Assembly: GCA_023101725.1 (NCBI GenBank)
Contig: JALJCO010003065.1
Location: 26,001-90,000, forward strand
Reading direction: 5' to 3'
DNA: 64,000 bases
Source: Atherinomorus stipes
Lineage: Eukaryota; Chordata; Actinopteri; Atheriniformes; Atherinidae
How positions within the stretch are numbered: position 1 is the first letter of the stretch; each line of letters opens with the position of its first letter. The notes beneath the pieces were generated by a model. That model did not search any database and was not told the origin of the DNA. It was given only the letters and a program-made list of their open reading frames with translations. The position numbers and the translations under genes were made by a program. Below are positions 23,001 through 31,479 of the stretch, piece by piece.

Positions 23001-25433
23001 CGAACGTGCATTCCTGATTAAAACCATGATCTCAGATCAGTGATGATGATGATGTTCTTCATCATTTCTGACCTCAGATCAGTGATGATGATGATGATGA
23101 TGTTCTTCATCATTTCTGATCTCAGATCAGTGATGATGATGATGATGTTCTTCATCATTTCTGACCTCAGATCAGTGATGATGATGATGTTCTTCATCAT
23201 TTCTGACCTCAGATCAGTGATGATGATGATGATGTTCTTCATCATTTCTGACCTCAGATCAGTGATGATGATGATGTTCTTCATCATTTCTGACCTCAGA
23301 TCAGTGATGATGATGATGTTCTTCATCATTTCTGACCTCAGATCAGTGATGATGATGATGATGTTCATCATTTCTGATCTCAGATCAGTGATGATGATGA
23401 TGTTGTTCATCATTTCTGATCTCAGATCAGTGATGATGATGATGATGATGATGTTCTTCATCTCAGGAAACCCTGCAGGTTCTCCCATGACGTCCAGTCG
23501 GACCACAACTCCAGATTACTGAGAGAGTGCACGCTGCAGGAGCTGGAGGAGGAGGAGCTGTTCCTGCTGCTGCTGCAGAACGACGCCGCACTGCTGCCGG
23601 AGGTAACCTCACCCGCCTCACCCTGATTCACCCGCCTCACCCTGATTCACCCTGCTTCACCCCGCCTCACCTTTGATTCACCCGTCTCACCCTGATTCAC
23701 CCATCTCACCCCGCCTCACCCTGATTCAACCGCCTCACCCTGATTCACCCGCCTCACCCTGATTCACCCGCCTCACCCTGACTCACCCTGCTTCACCCTG
23801 ATTCACCCTGCCTCACCCTGATTCACCCTGATTCACCCTGATTCACCCGCCTCACCCTGATTCACCCTGATTCACCCTGATTCACCCGCCTCACCCTGAT
23901 TCACCCTGATTCACCCTGATTCACCCGCCTCACCCTGATTCACCCTGCCTCACCCTGCTTCACCCGCCTCACCCTGATTCACCCGCCTCACCCTGATTCA
24001 CCCGCCTCACCCTGATTCACCCGCCTCACCCCGCTTCACCCGCCTCACCCTGCCTCACCCTGCCTCACCCTGCCTCACCCTGCCTCACCCCGCCTCTCGG
24101 TCCTCATGACTCCGTCTCTGCACCTGTGCAGGTGTGTCTGCACTACAACAAGGGCTCGGGGCCTCACGGCGGCTGCACCTTCCAGGAGAACTGCAGCAAG
24201 GTCCACCTGTGCCGGCACTTCGTGCAGGACGGCTGCATGTTCGGCCACAAATGCAAACGGCAGCACGGCGTGGACGAGCGAGGCCGGAGGATGCTGGAGG
24301 AGCGGGGGCTGAGCGGGGGCATCATCAGCAACCTGCCCTTCATCTACAGGAACGTGCACCACCTCGCTGCTGCTGCAGGTGAGATGGAGCTCCTGCAGGA
24401 GGAGGAGGAGGAGCTCCTGCTGCAGGAGGAGGAGCTCCTGCAGGAGGAGGAGGAGCTCCTGCTGCAGGAGGAGGAGGAGCAGCTCCTGCTGCTGGAGGAG
24501 GAGGAGGAGGAGCTGCTGCAGGAGGAGGAGGAGGGGCTCCTGCTGCTGGAGGAGGAGGAGGAGTAGCTCCTGCAGGAGGAGGAGGAGGAGGAGCTCCTGC
24601 AGGAGGAGGAGGAGTAGCTCCTGCAGGAGGAGGAGGAGTAGGAGCTCCTGCAGGAGGAGGAGGAGTAGGAGCTCCTGCAGGAGGAGGAGGAGTAGGAGCT
24701 CCTGCAGGAGGAGGAGGAGGAGGAGCTCCTGCAGGAGGAGGAGGAGCTCCTGCAGGAGGAGGAGGAGTAGGAGCTCCTGCAGGAGGAGGAGGAGTAGGAG
24801 CTCCTGCAGGAGGAGGAGGAGGAGGAGCTCCTGCAGGAGGAGGAGGAGCTCCTGCAGGAGGAGGAGGAGGAGGAGGAGGAGCTCCTGCAGGAGGAGGAGG
24901 AGTAGGAGCTCCTGCTCTCGGCAGCGAGACCTCCTTCCTCAGTAAAACAGTTGGGCGCAGTGATGATGCAGCTTTACCCGGAGACCACGCTGACTTCATT
25001 CTGATTGGTTCCACCTTATTTGGTGTTTTTCATTTTAACCCTCACAGCTCCAGAAGAAAAAGTTATGTTCCGCTTCTTAAGGCCACATTCTGGCCAATGT
25101 CCGTTACTGGCCTGTAAATATTATCTAAAAATGAAAAGTTGCCATTTTCTTTCATGGCTGTCATCACAGACTTCTGGTCTAACCATCAATAGCAAAAAAT
25201 CAATGAGATTTTAAATTTTAACCCTTTAAATTCCACTTTGCATACATGGTGCTCCAACTTCCGAAAATTGAAAATGGGGTTAAAATAAATGTGATTAATG
25301 TAAAATGAATTTTTTTTGTGCCGGATTATCAGAGACCGGGAGTATTTAAGAAGGTATAAAAATGTTTTTTGATGCATCTTTATTTTTTGTGTTACAGTGT
25401 TTTTTTTTAAGTTACGTTAAGCTTCTTAAGGGC

Positions 25434-25483
<50 letters not shown>

Positions 25484-28400
25484 CTATGAATATCAGACTG
25501 TAAATAAATCTAGAAAAAAAACCTGAAAAAACTGTTGAATGGAAAAATGGTTGAAATGTTCCTCAGAATGAAGGAAACATCCTCACGAATCCAGAAAAAC
25601 TCCAGATTTATGTCGCGTTTAAACATCAGCTGCTGGAAAAGTGACGGATCTGACCGGAGAACACGTGTAAACCGGTTCTGTTCGGTCTGTGGTGTAAACA
25701 TACAGAACTGTGATGTTCTCGGTGTTGCTGGTGGGTTCTAGACGCAGACCCGGAACCGGCCTGGACCCCAGAGACGGAGACGGAGGACATCTGTCTACAC
25801 TTCATCAGGAACAGCTGCAGGTTCCAGGGTGAGTCCACTTCTGTTCACACCTGCAGGCAGGAACCGGTTCCTGAGGCCACCGGGACAAACGCAGGAACCG
25901 GTTCCTGCGTTGGTCCCGGTGGCCTGCAGGAACCGGTTCCCGCGTTTGGTCCCGGTGGCCTGCAGGAACCGGTTCCTGCGTTTGGTCCCGGTGGCCTGCA
26001 GGAACCGGTTCCTGCGTTTGGTCCCGGTGGCCTGCAGGAACCGGTTCCCGCGTTTGGTCCCGGTGGCCTGCAGGAACCGGTTCCTGCGTTTGGTCCCGGC
26101 GGCCTGCAGGAACCGGTTCCCGCGTTTGGTTCCGGTGGCCTGCAGGAACCGGTTCTCGGGTTTGGTCCCGGTGGCCTGCAGGAACCGGTTCCCGCGTTTG
26201 GTCCCGGTTCCTGGGTTTGGTCCCGGTGGCCTGCAGGAACCGGTTCCCGGGTTTGGTCCCGGTGGCCTGCAGGAACCGGTTCCTGCGTTTGGTCCCGGTG
26301 GCCTGCAGGAACCGGTTCCTGCAGGCCACCGGGACCAAACGCAGGAACCGGTTCCTGCGTTTGGTCCCGGCGGCCTGCAGGAACCGGTTCCCGCGTTTGG
26401 TCCCGGTGGCCTGCAGGAACCGGTTCCCGGGTTTGGTCCCGGTGGCCTGCAGGAACCGGTTCCTGCGTTTGGTCCCGGTGGCCTGCAGGAACCGGTTCCC
26501 GGGTTTGGTCCCGGTGGCCTGCAGGAACCGGTTCCTGCGTTTGGTCCCGGTGGCCTGCAGGAACCGGTTCCTGCGTTTGGTCCCGGTGGCCTGCAGGAAC
26601 CGGTTCCCGGGTTTGGTCCCGGTGGCCTGCAGGAACCGGTTCCCGGGTTTGGTCCCGGTGGCCTGCAGGAACCGGTTCCCATGCGTTTGGTCCCGGTGGC
26701 CTGCAGGAACCGGTTCCTGCGTTTGGTCCCGGTGGCCTGCAGGAACCCGGTTCCCCGTTTGGTCCCGGTGGCCTGCAGGAACCGGTTCCTGCGTTTGGTC
26801 CCGGTGGCCTGCAGGAACCGGTTCCCGGGTTTGGTCCCGGTGGCCTGCAGGAACCGGTTCCCGGGTTTGGTCCCGGTGGCCTGCAGGAACCGGTTCATGC
26901 GTTTGGTCCCGGTGGCCTGCAGGAACCGGTTCCTGCGTTTGGTCCCGGTGGCCTGCAGGAACCGGTTCCCGCGTTTGGTCCCGGTGGCCTGCAGGAACCG
27001 GTTCCCGCGTTTGGTTCCGGTGGCCTGCAGGAACCGGTTCTCGGGTTTGGTCCCGGTGGCCTGCAGGAACCGGTTCCTGGGTTTGGTCCCGGTGGCCTGC
27101 AGGAACCGGTTCCCGCGTTTGGTCCCGGTGGCCTTCAGGAACCGGTTCCCGCGTTTGGTTCCGGTGGCCTGCAGGAACCGGTTCCTGCGTTTGGTCCCGG
27201 TGGCCTGCAGGAACCGGTTCCTGGGTTTGGTCCCGGTGGCCTGCAGGAACCGGTTCCCGGGTTTGGTCCCGGTGGCCTGCAGGAACCGGTTCCCGCGTTT
27301 GGTCCCGGTGGCCTGCAGGAACCGGTTCCCGCGTTTGGTCCCGGTGGCCTGCAGGAACCGGTTCCCGCGTTTGGTTCCGGTGGCCTGCAGGAACCGGTTC
27401 CCGCGTTTGGTTCCGGTGGCCTGCGGGAACCGGTTCCCGCGTTTGGTTCCGGTGGCCTGCGGGAACCGGTTCCCGCGTTTGGTCCCGGTGGCCTGCGGGA
27501 ACCGGTTCCCACGTTTGGTCCCGGTGGCCTGCGGGAACCGGTTCCCGCGTTTGGTCCCGGTGGCCTGCAGGAACCGGTTCCCGCGTTTGGTCCCGGTGGC
27601 CTGCAGGAACCGGTTCCCGCGTTTGGTCCCGGTGGCCTGCAGAGGGCAGCAGAGCGCTGATGATGACGATGCTCAGCAGAGGAAGGTTTGTAGTTAAATA
27701 TCTTCGGTGATCTTTGGAAAATAAACATCTGAGAGTCTTTGATGTTCTTGATAATCTTGTTTTTACATCATTAGATCGTCTGGAACATTTTTAACTTTGC
27801 TGTTTTTTACTGGATCATCGAAGGTTCTTGGAAAATCCTCCGTTCTCCTTCCACATGAACTCATTTCACCTCACATTTACTCACTTTTCATTCATTTTTC
27901 CACACGGTTCTGCAGAGGGTTCTCAGTGGTTCTAAAGGTGGTTCCTCGGGTGGTTCTGTTGAGGGTTCTCCAGGTGGTTCTCGTGGTTCTGCAGAGGGTT
28001 CTCATGATGATTCTCCAGAGGGTTCTGATGATGGTTCTTCAGGTGGTTCTGCAGAGGGTTCTCATGATGGTTCTCCAGGTGGTTCTGCAGAGGGTTCTCA
28101 TGATGGTTCTCCAGGTGGTTTTGTTGAGGGTTCTCCAGGTGGTTCTCATAGTGATTCTGCAGAGGGTTCTCATGGTGGTTCTGTTGAGGGTTCTCCAGGT
28201 GGTTCTCATGGTGGTTCTCCAGGTGGTTCTTTAGGTAGTTCTGCAGTGGGTTCCCATGGGGGTTTTGTTGAGGGTTCTCCAGGTGGTTCTCATGATGGTT
28301 CTGCAGAGGGTTCTCATGGTGGTTCTGCAGGTGGTTCTCTAGGTGGTTCTGAGAGGGTTCTTATGCTGGTTCTTTAGGTGGTTCTGCAGTGGGTTCCCAT

Positions 28401-30340
28401 GGGGGTTCTGTTGAGGGTTCTCCAGGTGGTTCTGCGGGGAGTTCCAGATTGATTCATTCCTCCAGAACCTCTTATGGTTCCATGTTCCATGTCTGCAGAA
28501 AGCTGCCGGCGCGTCCACTTCCATCTTCCGTATAAGTGGGAGGTGTTGTCCGGCGGCGCGTGGACGGACCTGGAGGACATGGAGGACATCGAGCGAGACT
28601 TCTGCGACCCGACGAAGACCCACAGGTGAGTTTCTCCCCCCTGAGTTGGTCTGGAGTGGAACGTGTTGCTGACGGCATCGTCCGTGTTTTCAGCGGCGGA
28701 TTTCAGCCGGTGGACTTCCTGACGATGACGCGGGGACCGCTGCGCGTCCGCCGTCTGTCCACCGTCTCCGCGGTAACCAAGCCGCCTCACTACAGCCTGA
28801 CGACCTGCTGGCGGTGGTTCTACAAGGCGGAGCAGGGGCGCTGGGTGGAGTACGGCCAGCTGGTGAGTCGGACTCTGCAGGTTCTGGCTCGGTTCGGTTC
28901 TGGTGCTGATCCGGTCTGGCTCTGTTCAGTTCTGGTGCTGATCCAGTCTGGCTTGGTTAGGTTCTGGTGCTGATCCGGTCTGGCTTGGTTAGGTTCTGGT
29001 GCTGATCCAGTCTGGCTCTGTTCAGTTCTGGTGCTGATCCAGTCTGGCTCGGTTAGGTTCTGGTGCTGATCAGGTCTGGCTTGGTTAGGTTCTGGTGCTG
29101 ATCCAGTCTGGCTCGGTTCAGTTCTGGTGCTGATCAGGTCTGGCTTGGTTAGGTTCTGGTGCTGATCCGGTCTGGCTTGGTTAGGTTCTGGTGCTGATCA
29201 GGTCTGGCTTGGTTAGGTTCTGGTGCTGATCCAGTCTGGCTCGGTTCAGTTCTGGTGCTGATCAGGTCTGGCTTGGTTAGGTTCTGGTGCTGATCCAGTC
29301 TGGCTCGGTTCAGTTCTGGTGCTGATCCAGTCTGGCTCGGTTCAGTTCTGGTGCTGATCCAGTCTGGCTTGGTTCAGTTCTCGTTTATCCGGTCTGGCTC
29401 GGTTCAGTTCTGGTGCTGATCCGGTCTGGCTCGGTTCAGTTCTGGTGCTGATCCGGTCCGGTTCCTCCTGCAGGACAACAAGCAGCGCTCCATGTCGGCC
29501 ACGTCGGCGACGCTGGAGGAGGCGTTTCTGACGGACCGCGGAGCCGAAGTCCGAGTGGTGAAAGGAGGGAGAGAGTACGTCATCAGCTTCAGAGGTACGG
29601 CTGACCCCCCCCACTGCAGACTCCCCCCCACTGCAGACCCCCCCCCCACTGCAGACCCCCCCGCCACCCCTGCAGACTCCCCCCCCCCCACTGCAGACTC
29701 CCCCCACTGCAGACTCCCCCCACTGCAGACCCCCCCACTGCAGACTCCCCCCACTGCAGACTCCCCCCACTGCAGACTCCCCCCCCACTGCAGACTCCCC
29801 CCACTGCAGACCCCCCCACTGCAGACTCCCCCCACTGCAGACTCCCCCCACTGCAGACTCCCCCCCCACTGCAGACTCCCCCCACTGCAGACCCCCCCCC
29901 CCACTGCAGACTCCCCCCCACTGCAGACTCCCCCCCACTGAGACTCCCCCCACTGCAGACCCCCCCCCCACTGCAGACTCCCCCCCACTGCAGACTCCCC
30001 CCACTGCAGACTCCCCCCCCCCCCCCCACTGCAGACCCCCCCCCACAGACTCTCTCCCCCACTGCAGACTCCCCCCCACTGCAGACCCCCCCAACTGAGA
30101 CTCTCCAAACCACAAACTCTCCCCACTGCAGACTCGATCCACTGCAGACACCCCCCCCCCCCCCCCCCCACCACAGACTCCACCAGTTAATCTTTGTATC
30201 TTCCTCCTCTCCTCCTCTTCCTCACTGCAGACATGTACCAGAGGAACCCTAAACACAACACGAAGAGGAAGGTCCGGCGGCGGCCCCGCTTCGTCTCCAG
30301 GGCCGAGGTGGACTTTCTGGTGGGGCAGCAGACCTCCTGA
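19689..30340 (+). CDS. parp12-like: PARP12/ZAP-like CCCH zinc finger and WWE protein without a PARP catalytic domain (gene span, 8 exons)
   Basis: Eight exons (19689-20002, 23467-23602, 24132-24378, 25742-25828, 28499-28625, 28694-28862, 29474-29594, 30231-30340) join in frame to 1311 bp, 436 residues plus stop. All junctions are GT/AG with phases 2,0,1,1,2,0,1. Domains: N-terminal winged-helix-like region (1-75); five CCCH fingers as in ZAP and PARP12 (about 77-95, 95-120, 151-170, 174-190, 249-268); tandem WWE region (about 270-400) with the PARP12 signature HFHLPYKWE and RRLST-S-VTKPPHY. It ends shortly after the conserved RRRPRFVS, where PARP12 would continue into its ADP-ribosyltransferase domain. 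Known relatives bind RNA (ZAP) and poly-ADP-ribose (WWE). By analogy this is a cytoplasmic RNA-binding, interferon-stimulated antiviral factor resembling the short ZAP isoform. The start has context CGTCATGC. Confidence 0.9.
20175..20187 (+). promoter_or_regulatory. Interferon-stimulated response element (GGAAACAGAAACT)
   Basis: Matches the ISRE consensus GAAANNGAAACT exactly, 173 bp into intron 1 of the PARP12-like gene. GAAACGAAAG lies just before it at 20161. PARP12 and ZAP genes are known interferon-stimulated genes, so the position is functionally plausible. Confidence 0.6.
20237..20244. promoter_or_regulatory. CRE palindrome (TGACGTCA)
   Basis: A perfect CREB/ATF octamer between the two interferon-type motifs in intron 1. 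As an 8-mer it could occur by chance; its location next to the ISREs gives it some weight. Confidence 0.4.
20267..20279 (+). promoter_or_regulatory. IRF-family binding site (GAAAAGTGAAACT)
   Basis: Fits the IRF1/IRF2 consensus GAAAASYGAAASY at every position. It lies 80 bp after the ISRE, giving a compact intronic interferon-response cluster. Confidence 0.55.
20282..23020. mobile_element. Probable DNA-transposon remnant that hosts the 11-bp array
   Basis: The array is flanked by GGGATATCCAATATGCCGAT on the left and, on the right, a GCCGATA-rich end closing with GTGCATTCCT. This is a weak inverted pair (AGGGATAT.. versus AGGAATGCAC) sharing GCCGATA motifs. Such GATATCGGCC-rich short elements are common in fish genomes. 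The family is not identified and the ends are approximate. Confidence 0.4.
20621..22946. repeat. 11-bp minisatellite (CGGTTACATGT / CGGTTAAATAT) in PARP12-like intron 1
   Basis: About 210 units of an 11-mer occur in two main forms, CGGTTACATGT and CGGTTAAATAT, with CTG, GACGG and TTCCATG variants. They form higher-order patterns: the block around 20880-21120 recurs around 21945-22200 with few changes. A run of ten identical CGGTTAAACGT units occupies 21820-21915. Confidence 0.95.
23035..23466. repeat. About 45-bp repeat with variable (GAT)n ending in the exon 2 splice acceptor
   Basis: Ten units of CTCAGATCAGTGATGATGAT.. then GTTCTTCATCATTTCTGAC, differing mainly in GAT number (3-7). The last unit is TTCTTCATCTCAG, which is the acceptor of exon 2 at 23466. 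Every unit also contains CTCAG, so decoy acceptor-like motifs recur along the array. Confidence 0.93.
23467..23602 (+). CDS. parp12-like: PARP12-like exon 2
   Basis: Enters in phase 2 and finishes finger 2 (KPCRFSHD), followed by the leucine- and glutamate-rich linker (LQELEEEELFLLLLQND) that aligns with the NELCQLLFQND-type segment of PARP12. Donor CCGGAG|GTAACC, phase 0. Confidence 0.9.
23605..24100. repeat. CTCACC/ATTCACC-rich 18-20-bp minisatellite filling intron 2
   Basis: Units of CCTCACCCTGATTCACCCG and shorter CCTGATTCACC or CCTGCCTCACC forms begin three bases after the exon 2 donor (GTAACCTCACCCGCCTCACC) and run almost to the acceptor of exon 3. Hardly any other intron sequence remains. 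Confidence 0.93.
24132..24378 (+). CDS. parp12-like: PARP12-like exon 3
   Basis: Encodes fingers 3 and 4 (CLHYNKGSGPHGGC...C-S-K-V-H and CRHFVQDGCMFGHKCKRQH) and the ISNLPFIYRNVHH segment conserved in PARP12. Acceptor CTGTGCAG at 24131; donor GCTGCAG|GTGAGA, phase 1. Confidence 0.93.
24384..24920. repeat. GGAGGAGGAG-CTCCTGCA minisatellite in intron 3
   Basis: Units of variable length (about 21-30 bp) combine (GGA)n with GCTCCTGCA, starting at the exon 3 donor. CTCCTGCAGGAG is palindromic, so single strands can form many small hairpins. Both strands give open glutamate/leucine-rich or proline/alanine-rich frames, which are not genes. Confidence 0.93.
24921..25741 (+). other. Unique part of PARP12-like intron 3
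   Basis: A/T-rich intron sequence with a (TC)n microsatellite at 25434-25481. No exon is evident before the acceptor GGTTCTAG at 25741. Confidence 0.6.
25742..25828 (+). CDS. parp12-like: PARP12-like exon 4
   Basis: 29 codons, entering and leaving in phase 1. It carries an acidic linker and the first half of finger 5 (ICLHFIRNSCRFQ). Acceptor ..GTGGGTTCTAG; donor CAGG|GTGAGT. Confidence 0.88.
25857..27645. repeat. 36-bp minisatellite (GGTCCCGGTGGCCTGCAGGA + ACCGGTTCCCGCGTTT) in intron 4
   Basis: About 49 units with few indels; main variants are CCCGCG, CCTGCG and CCCGGG before TTT. Each unit has the palindromes CCTGCAGG and GGAACCGGTTCC. Near 25872-25905 and 26313-26352 units occur in inverted orientation, with the switch at AACCGGTT. 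The period is a multiple of three, so frames up to 622 codons are open across it; they carry no codon-bias or domain signal. Confidence 0.96.
27646..27905 (+). other. Unique intron 4 sequence between two arrays
   Basis: T-rich intronic sequence with no recognised features. Confidence 0.5.
27906..28440. repeat. GGTTCT-based minisatellite (about 11/21-bp) in intron 4
   Basis: Mixed units GGTTCTCCAGG, TGGTTCTGCAGAG and GGTTCTCATGAT are arranged in irregular higher-order order. The array ends about 60 bp before exon 5. Confidence 0.9.
28499..28625 (+). CDS. parp12-like: PARP12-like exon 5
   Basis: Completes finger 5 (ESCRRVH) and begins WWE domain 1 (FHLPYKWEVL-GGAWTDL), followed by MEDIERDFCDPTK as in PARP12. 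Acceptor TGTCTGCAG at 28498; donor CACAG|GTGAGT, phase 2. The following intron is only 68 bp and free of repeats. Confidence 0.92.
28694..28862 (+). CDS. parp12-like: PARP12-like exon 6
   Basis: Finishes WWE 1 with FQPVDFLTMT and RVRRLSTVSAVTKPPHY, the PARP12-type linker, then starts WWE 2 (CWRWFY-GRWVEYGQL). Donor CAGCTG|GTGAGT, phase 0. Confidence 0.92.
28870..29465. repeat. 32-bp minisatellite filling intron 6
   Basis: Units of GGTTCTGGTGCTGATCCAGT + CTGGCTCGGTTC repeat about 18 times between the donor of exon 6 and the acceptor of exon 7. Confidence 0.94.
29474..29594 (+). CDS. parp12-like: PARP12-like exon 7
   Basis: Encodes the rest of WWE 2 (SMSATSATLEEAFL, then AEVRVVKGGREYVISF). 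Acceptor CTCCTGCAG at 29473; donor AGAG|GTACGG, phase 1. Confidence 0.9.
29600..30178. repeat. CCCCCACTGCAGACT minisatellite in intron 7, with about 28 acceptor-like CTGCAG copies
   Basis: 13-20-bp units consist of a C-tract of variable length plus ACTGCAGACT. Each resembles a 3' splice site (polypyrimidine tract then CAG), and the real exon 8 acceptor is CTCACTGCAG|AC, the same core. The opposite strand is G-rich and can form quadruplexes. Confidence 0.94.
30231..30340 (+). CDS. parp12-like: PARP12-like exon 8 (terminal)
   Basis: Encodes DMYQRNPKHN, then the basic TKRKVRRRPRFVS conserved in PARP12, and ends EVDFLVGQQTS with TGA at 30338-30340. In PARP12 the same exon junction region leads on to the catalytic domain, which is absent here. 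Confidence 0.92.
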
Positions 30341-30461
30341 GACCACATCAGAACTGCATCCTGGACCGCCTCGCCGTCTTCTTCCCTCCTGGAGGACGTT
30401 CTTCTTACAGACGTGTCTTCTGCAGCCTCTGATCTGACTGGACGGCTCTGGACTTAAGGAC

Positions 30462-31178
30462 AGCAACAGGACCGCATCAGGACCACATCAGGACCGCATC
30501 AGGACCGCATCAGGACCGCATCAGGACCACTTCAGGACCACTTCAGGACCACTTCAGGACCACATCAGGACCGCATCAGGACCGCATCAGGACCGCATCA
30601 GGACCACATCAGGACCACATCAGGACCGCATCAGGACCACTTCAGGACTACTTCAAGACCAAATCCAGGACCACATCAGGACCGCTTCAGGACCGCATCA
30701 GGACCACTTCAGGACTACTTCAAGACCAAATCCAGGACCGCATCAGGACCGCATCAGGACCACTTCAGGACTACTTCAAGACCAAATCCAGGACCACATC
30801 AGGACCACTTCAGGACCGCATCAGGACCACTTCAGGACTACTTCAAGACCAAATCCAGGACCGCTTCAGGACCGCTTCAGGACCGCATCAGGACCACTTC
30901 AGGACCACTTCAAGACCAAATCCAGGACCGCATCAGGACCACTTCAGGACCACTTCAGGACCACTTCAGGACCACTTCAGGACCGCATCAGGACCGCATC
31001 AGGACCACTTCAGGACCACTTCAAGACCAAATCCAGGACCGCATCAGGACCACTTCAGGACCACTTCAGGACTACTTCAGGACTACTTCAGGACTACTTC
31101 AGGACCGCATCAGGACCGCATCAGGACCAAATCCAGGACCGCATCAGGACCGCATCAGGACCACTTCAGGACTAAAGT
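30462..31178 (+). repeat. 11-bp minisatellite in the PARP12-like 3' UTR
   Basis: About 65 units of AGGACCGCATC, AGGACCACTTC, AGGACTACTTC and AAGACCAAATCC. A composite block of the last types recurs every 70-90 bp. It lies between the stop codon and the poly(A) signal and so should be transcribed. Confidence 0.93.
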
Positions 31179-31232
31179 AAAGTTTCATAGCTGGTCCGAG
31201 CAGCAGATCTGAGACCAGGTCACGGTGGTTTT

Positions 31233-31238
31233 AATAAA
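31233..31238 (+). terminator. Poly(A) signal AATAAA of the PARP12-like gene
   Basis: Canonical hexamer about 890 bp after the stop, followed within 30 bases by a GT-rich stretch (GTCTGTGCTGTGTTTATGTG), the usual downstream element. Confidence 0.7.
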
Positions 31239-31479
31239 AACGCTTCTGCAGAAAGTCTGTGCTGTGTTTATGTGTGCATGGGACATCTGAGCACTCTATT
31301 ACCTGGAGAAGAATAGGAGGATGATGATGATGATGTCTGGTGGTTTTCAGGTGCGCAGATGAAACCTAAACTGGAACTGATCCTACACCTGCAGCAGCTG
31401 ACGAAAAGCTTAACCTTCATCAGACTGGTGTGCAGTGGTGCATCATGGGAGTCAAAATGTAAACAACTAAATGTAAACC

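Noticed and set aside
25829..27697. 622-codon frame (VPVACRNRFPRL repeats) continuing PARP12-like exon 4
   Set aside because: A good donor (GTGAGT) ends exon 4 at 25828, and exon 5 resumes finger 5 in the right phase. The frame is the 36-bp intronic array.
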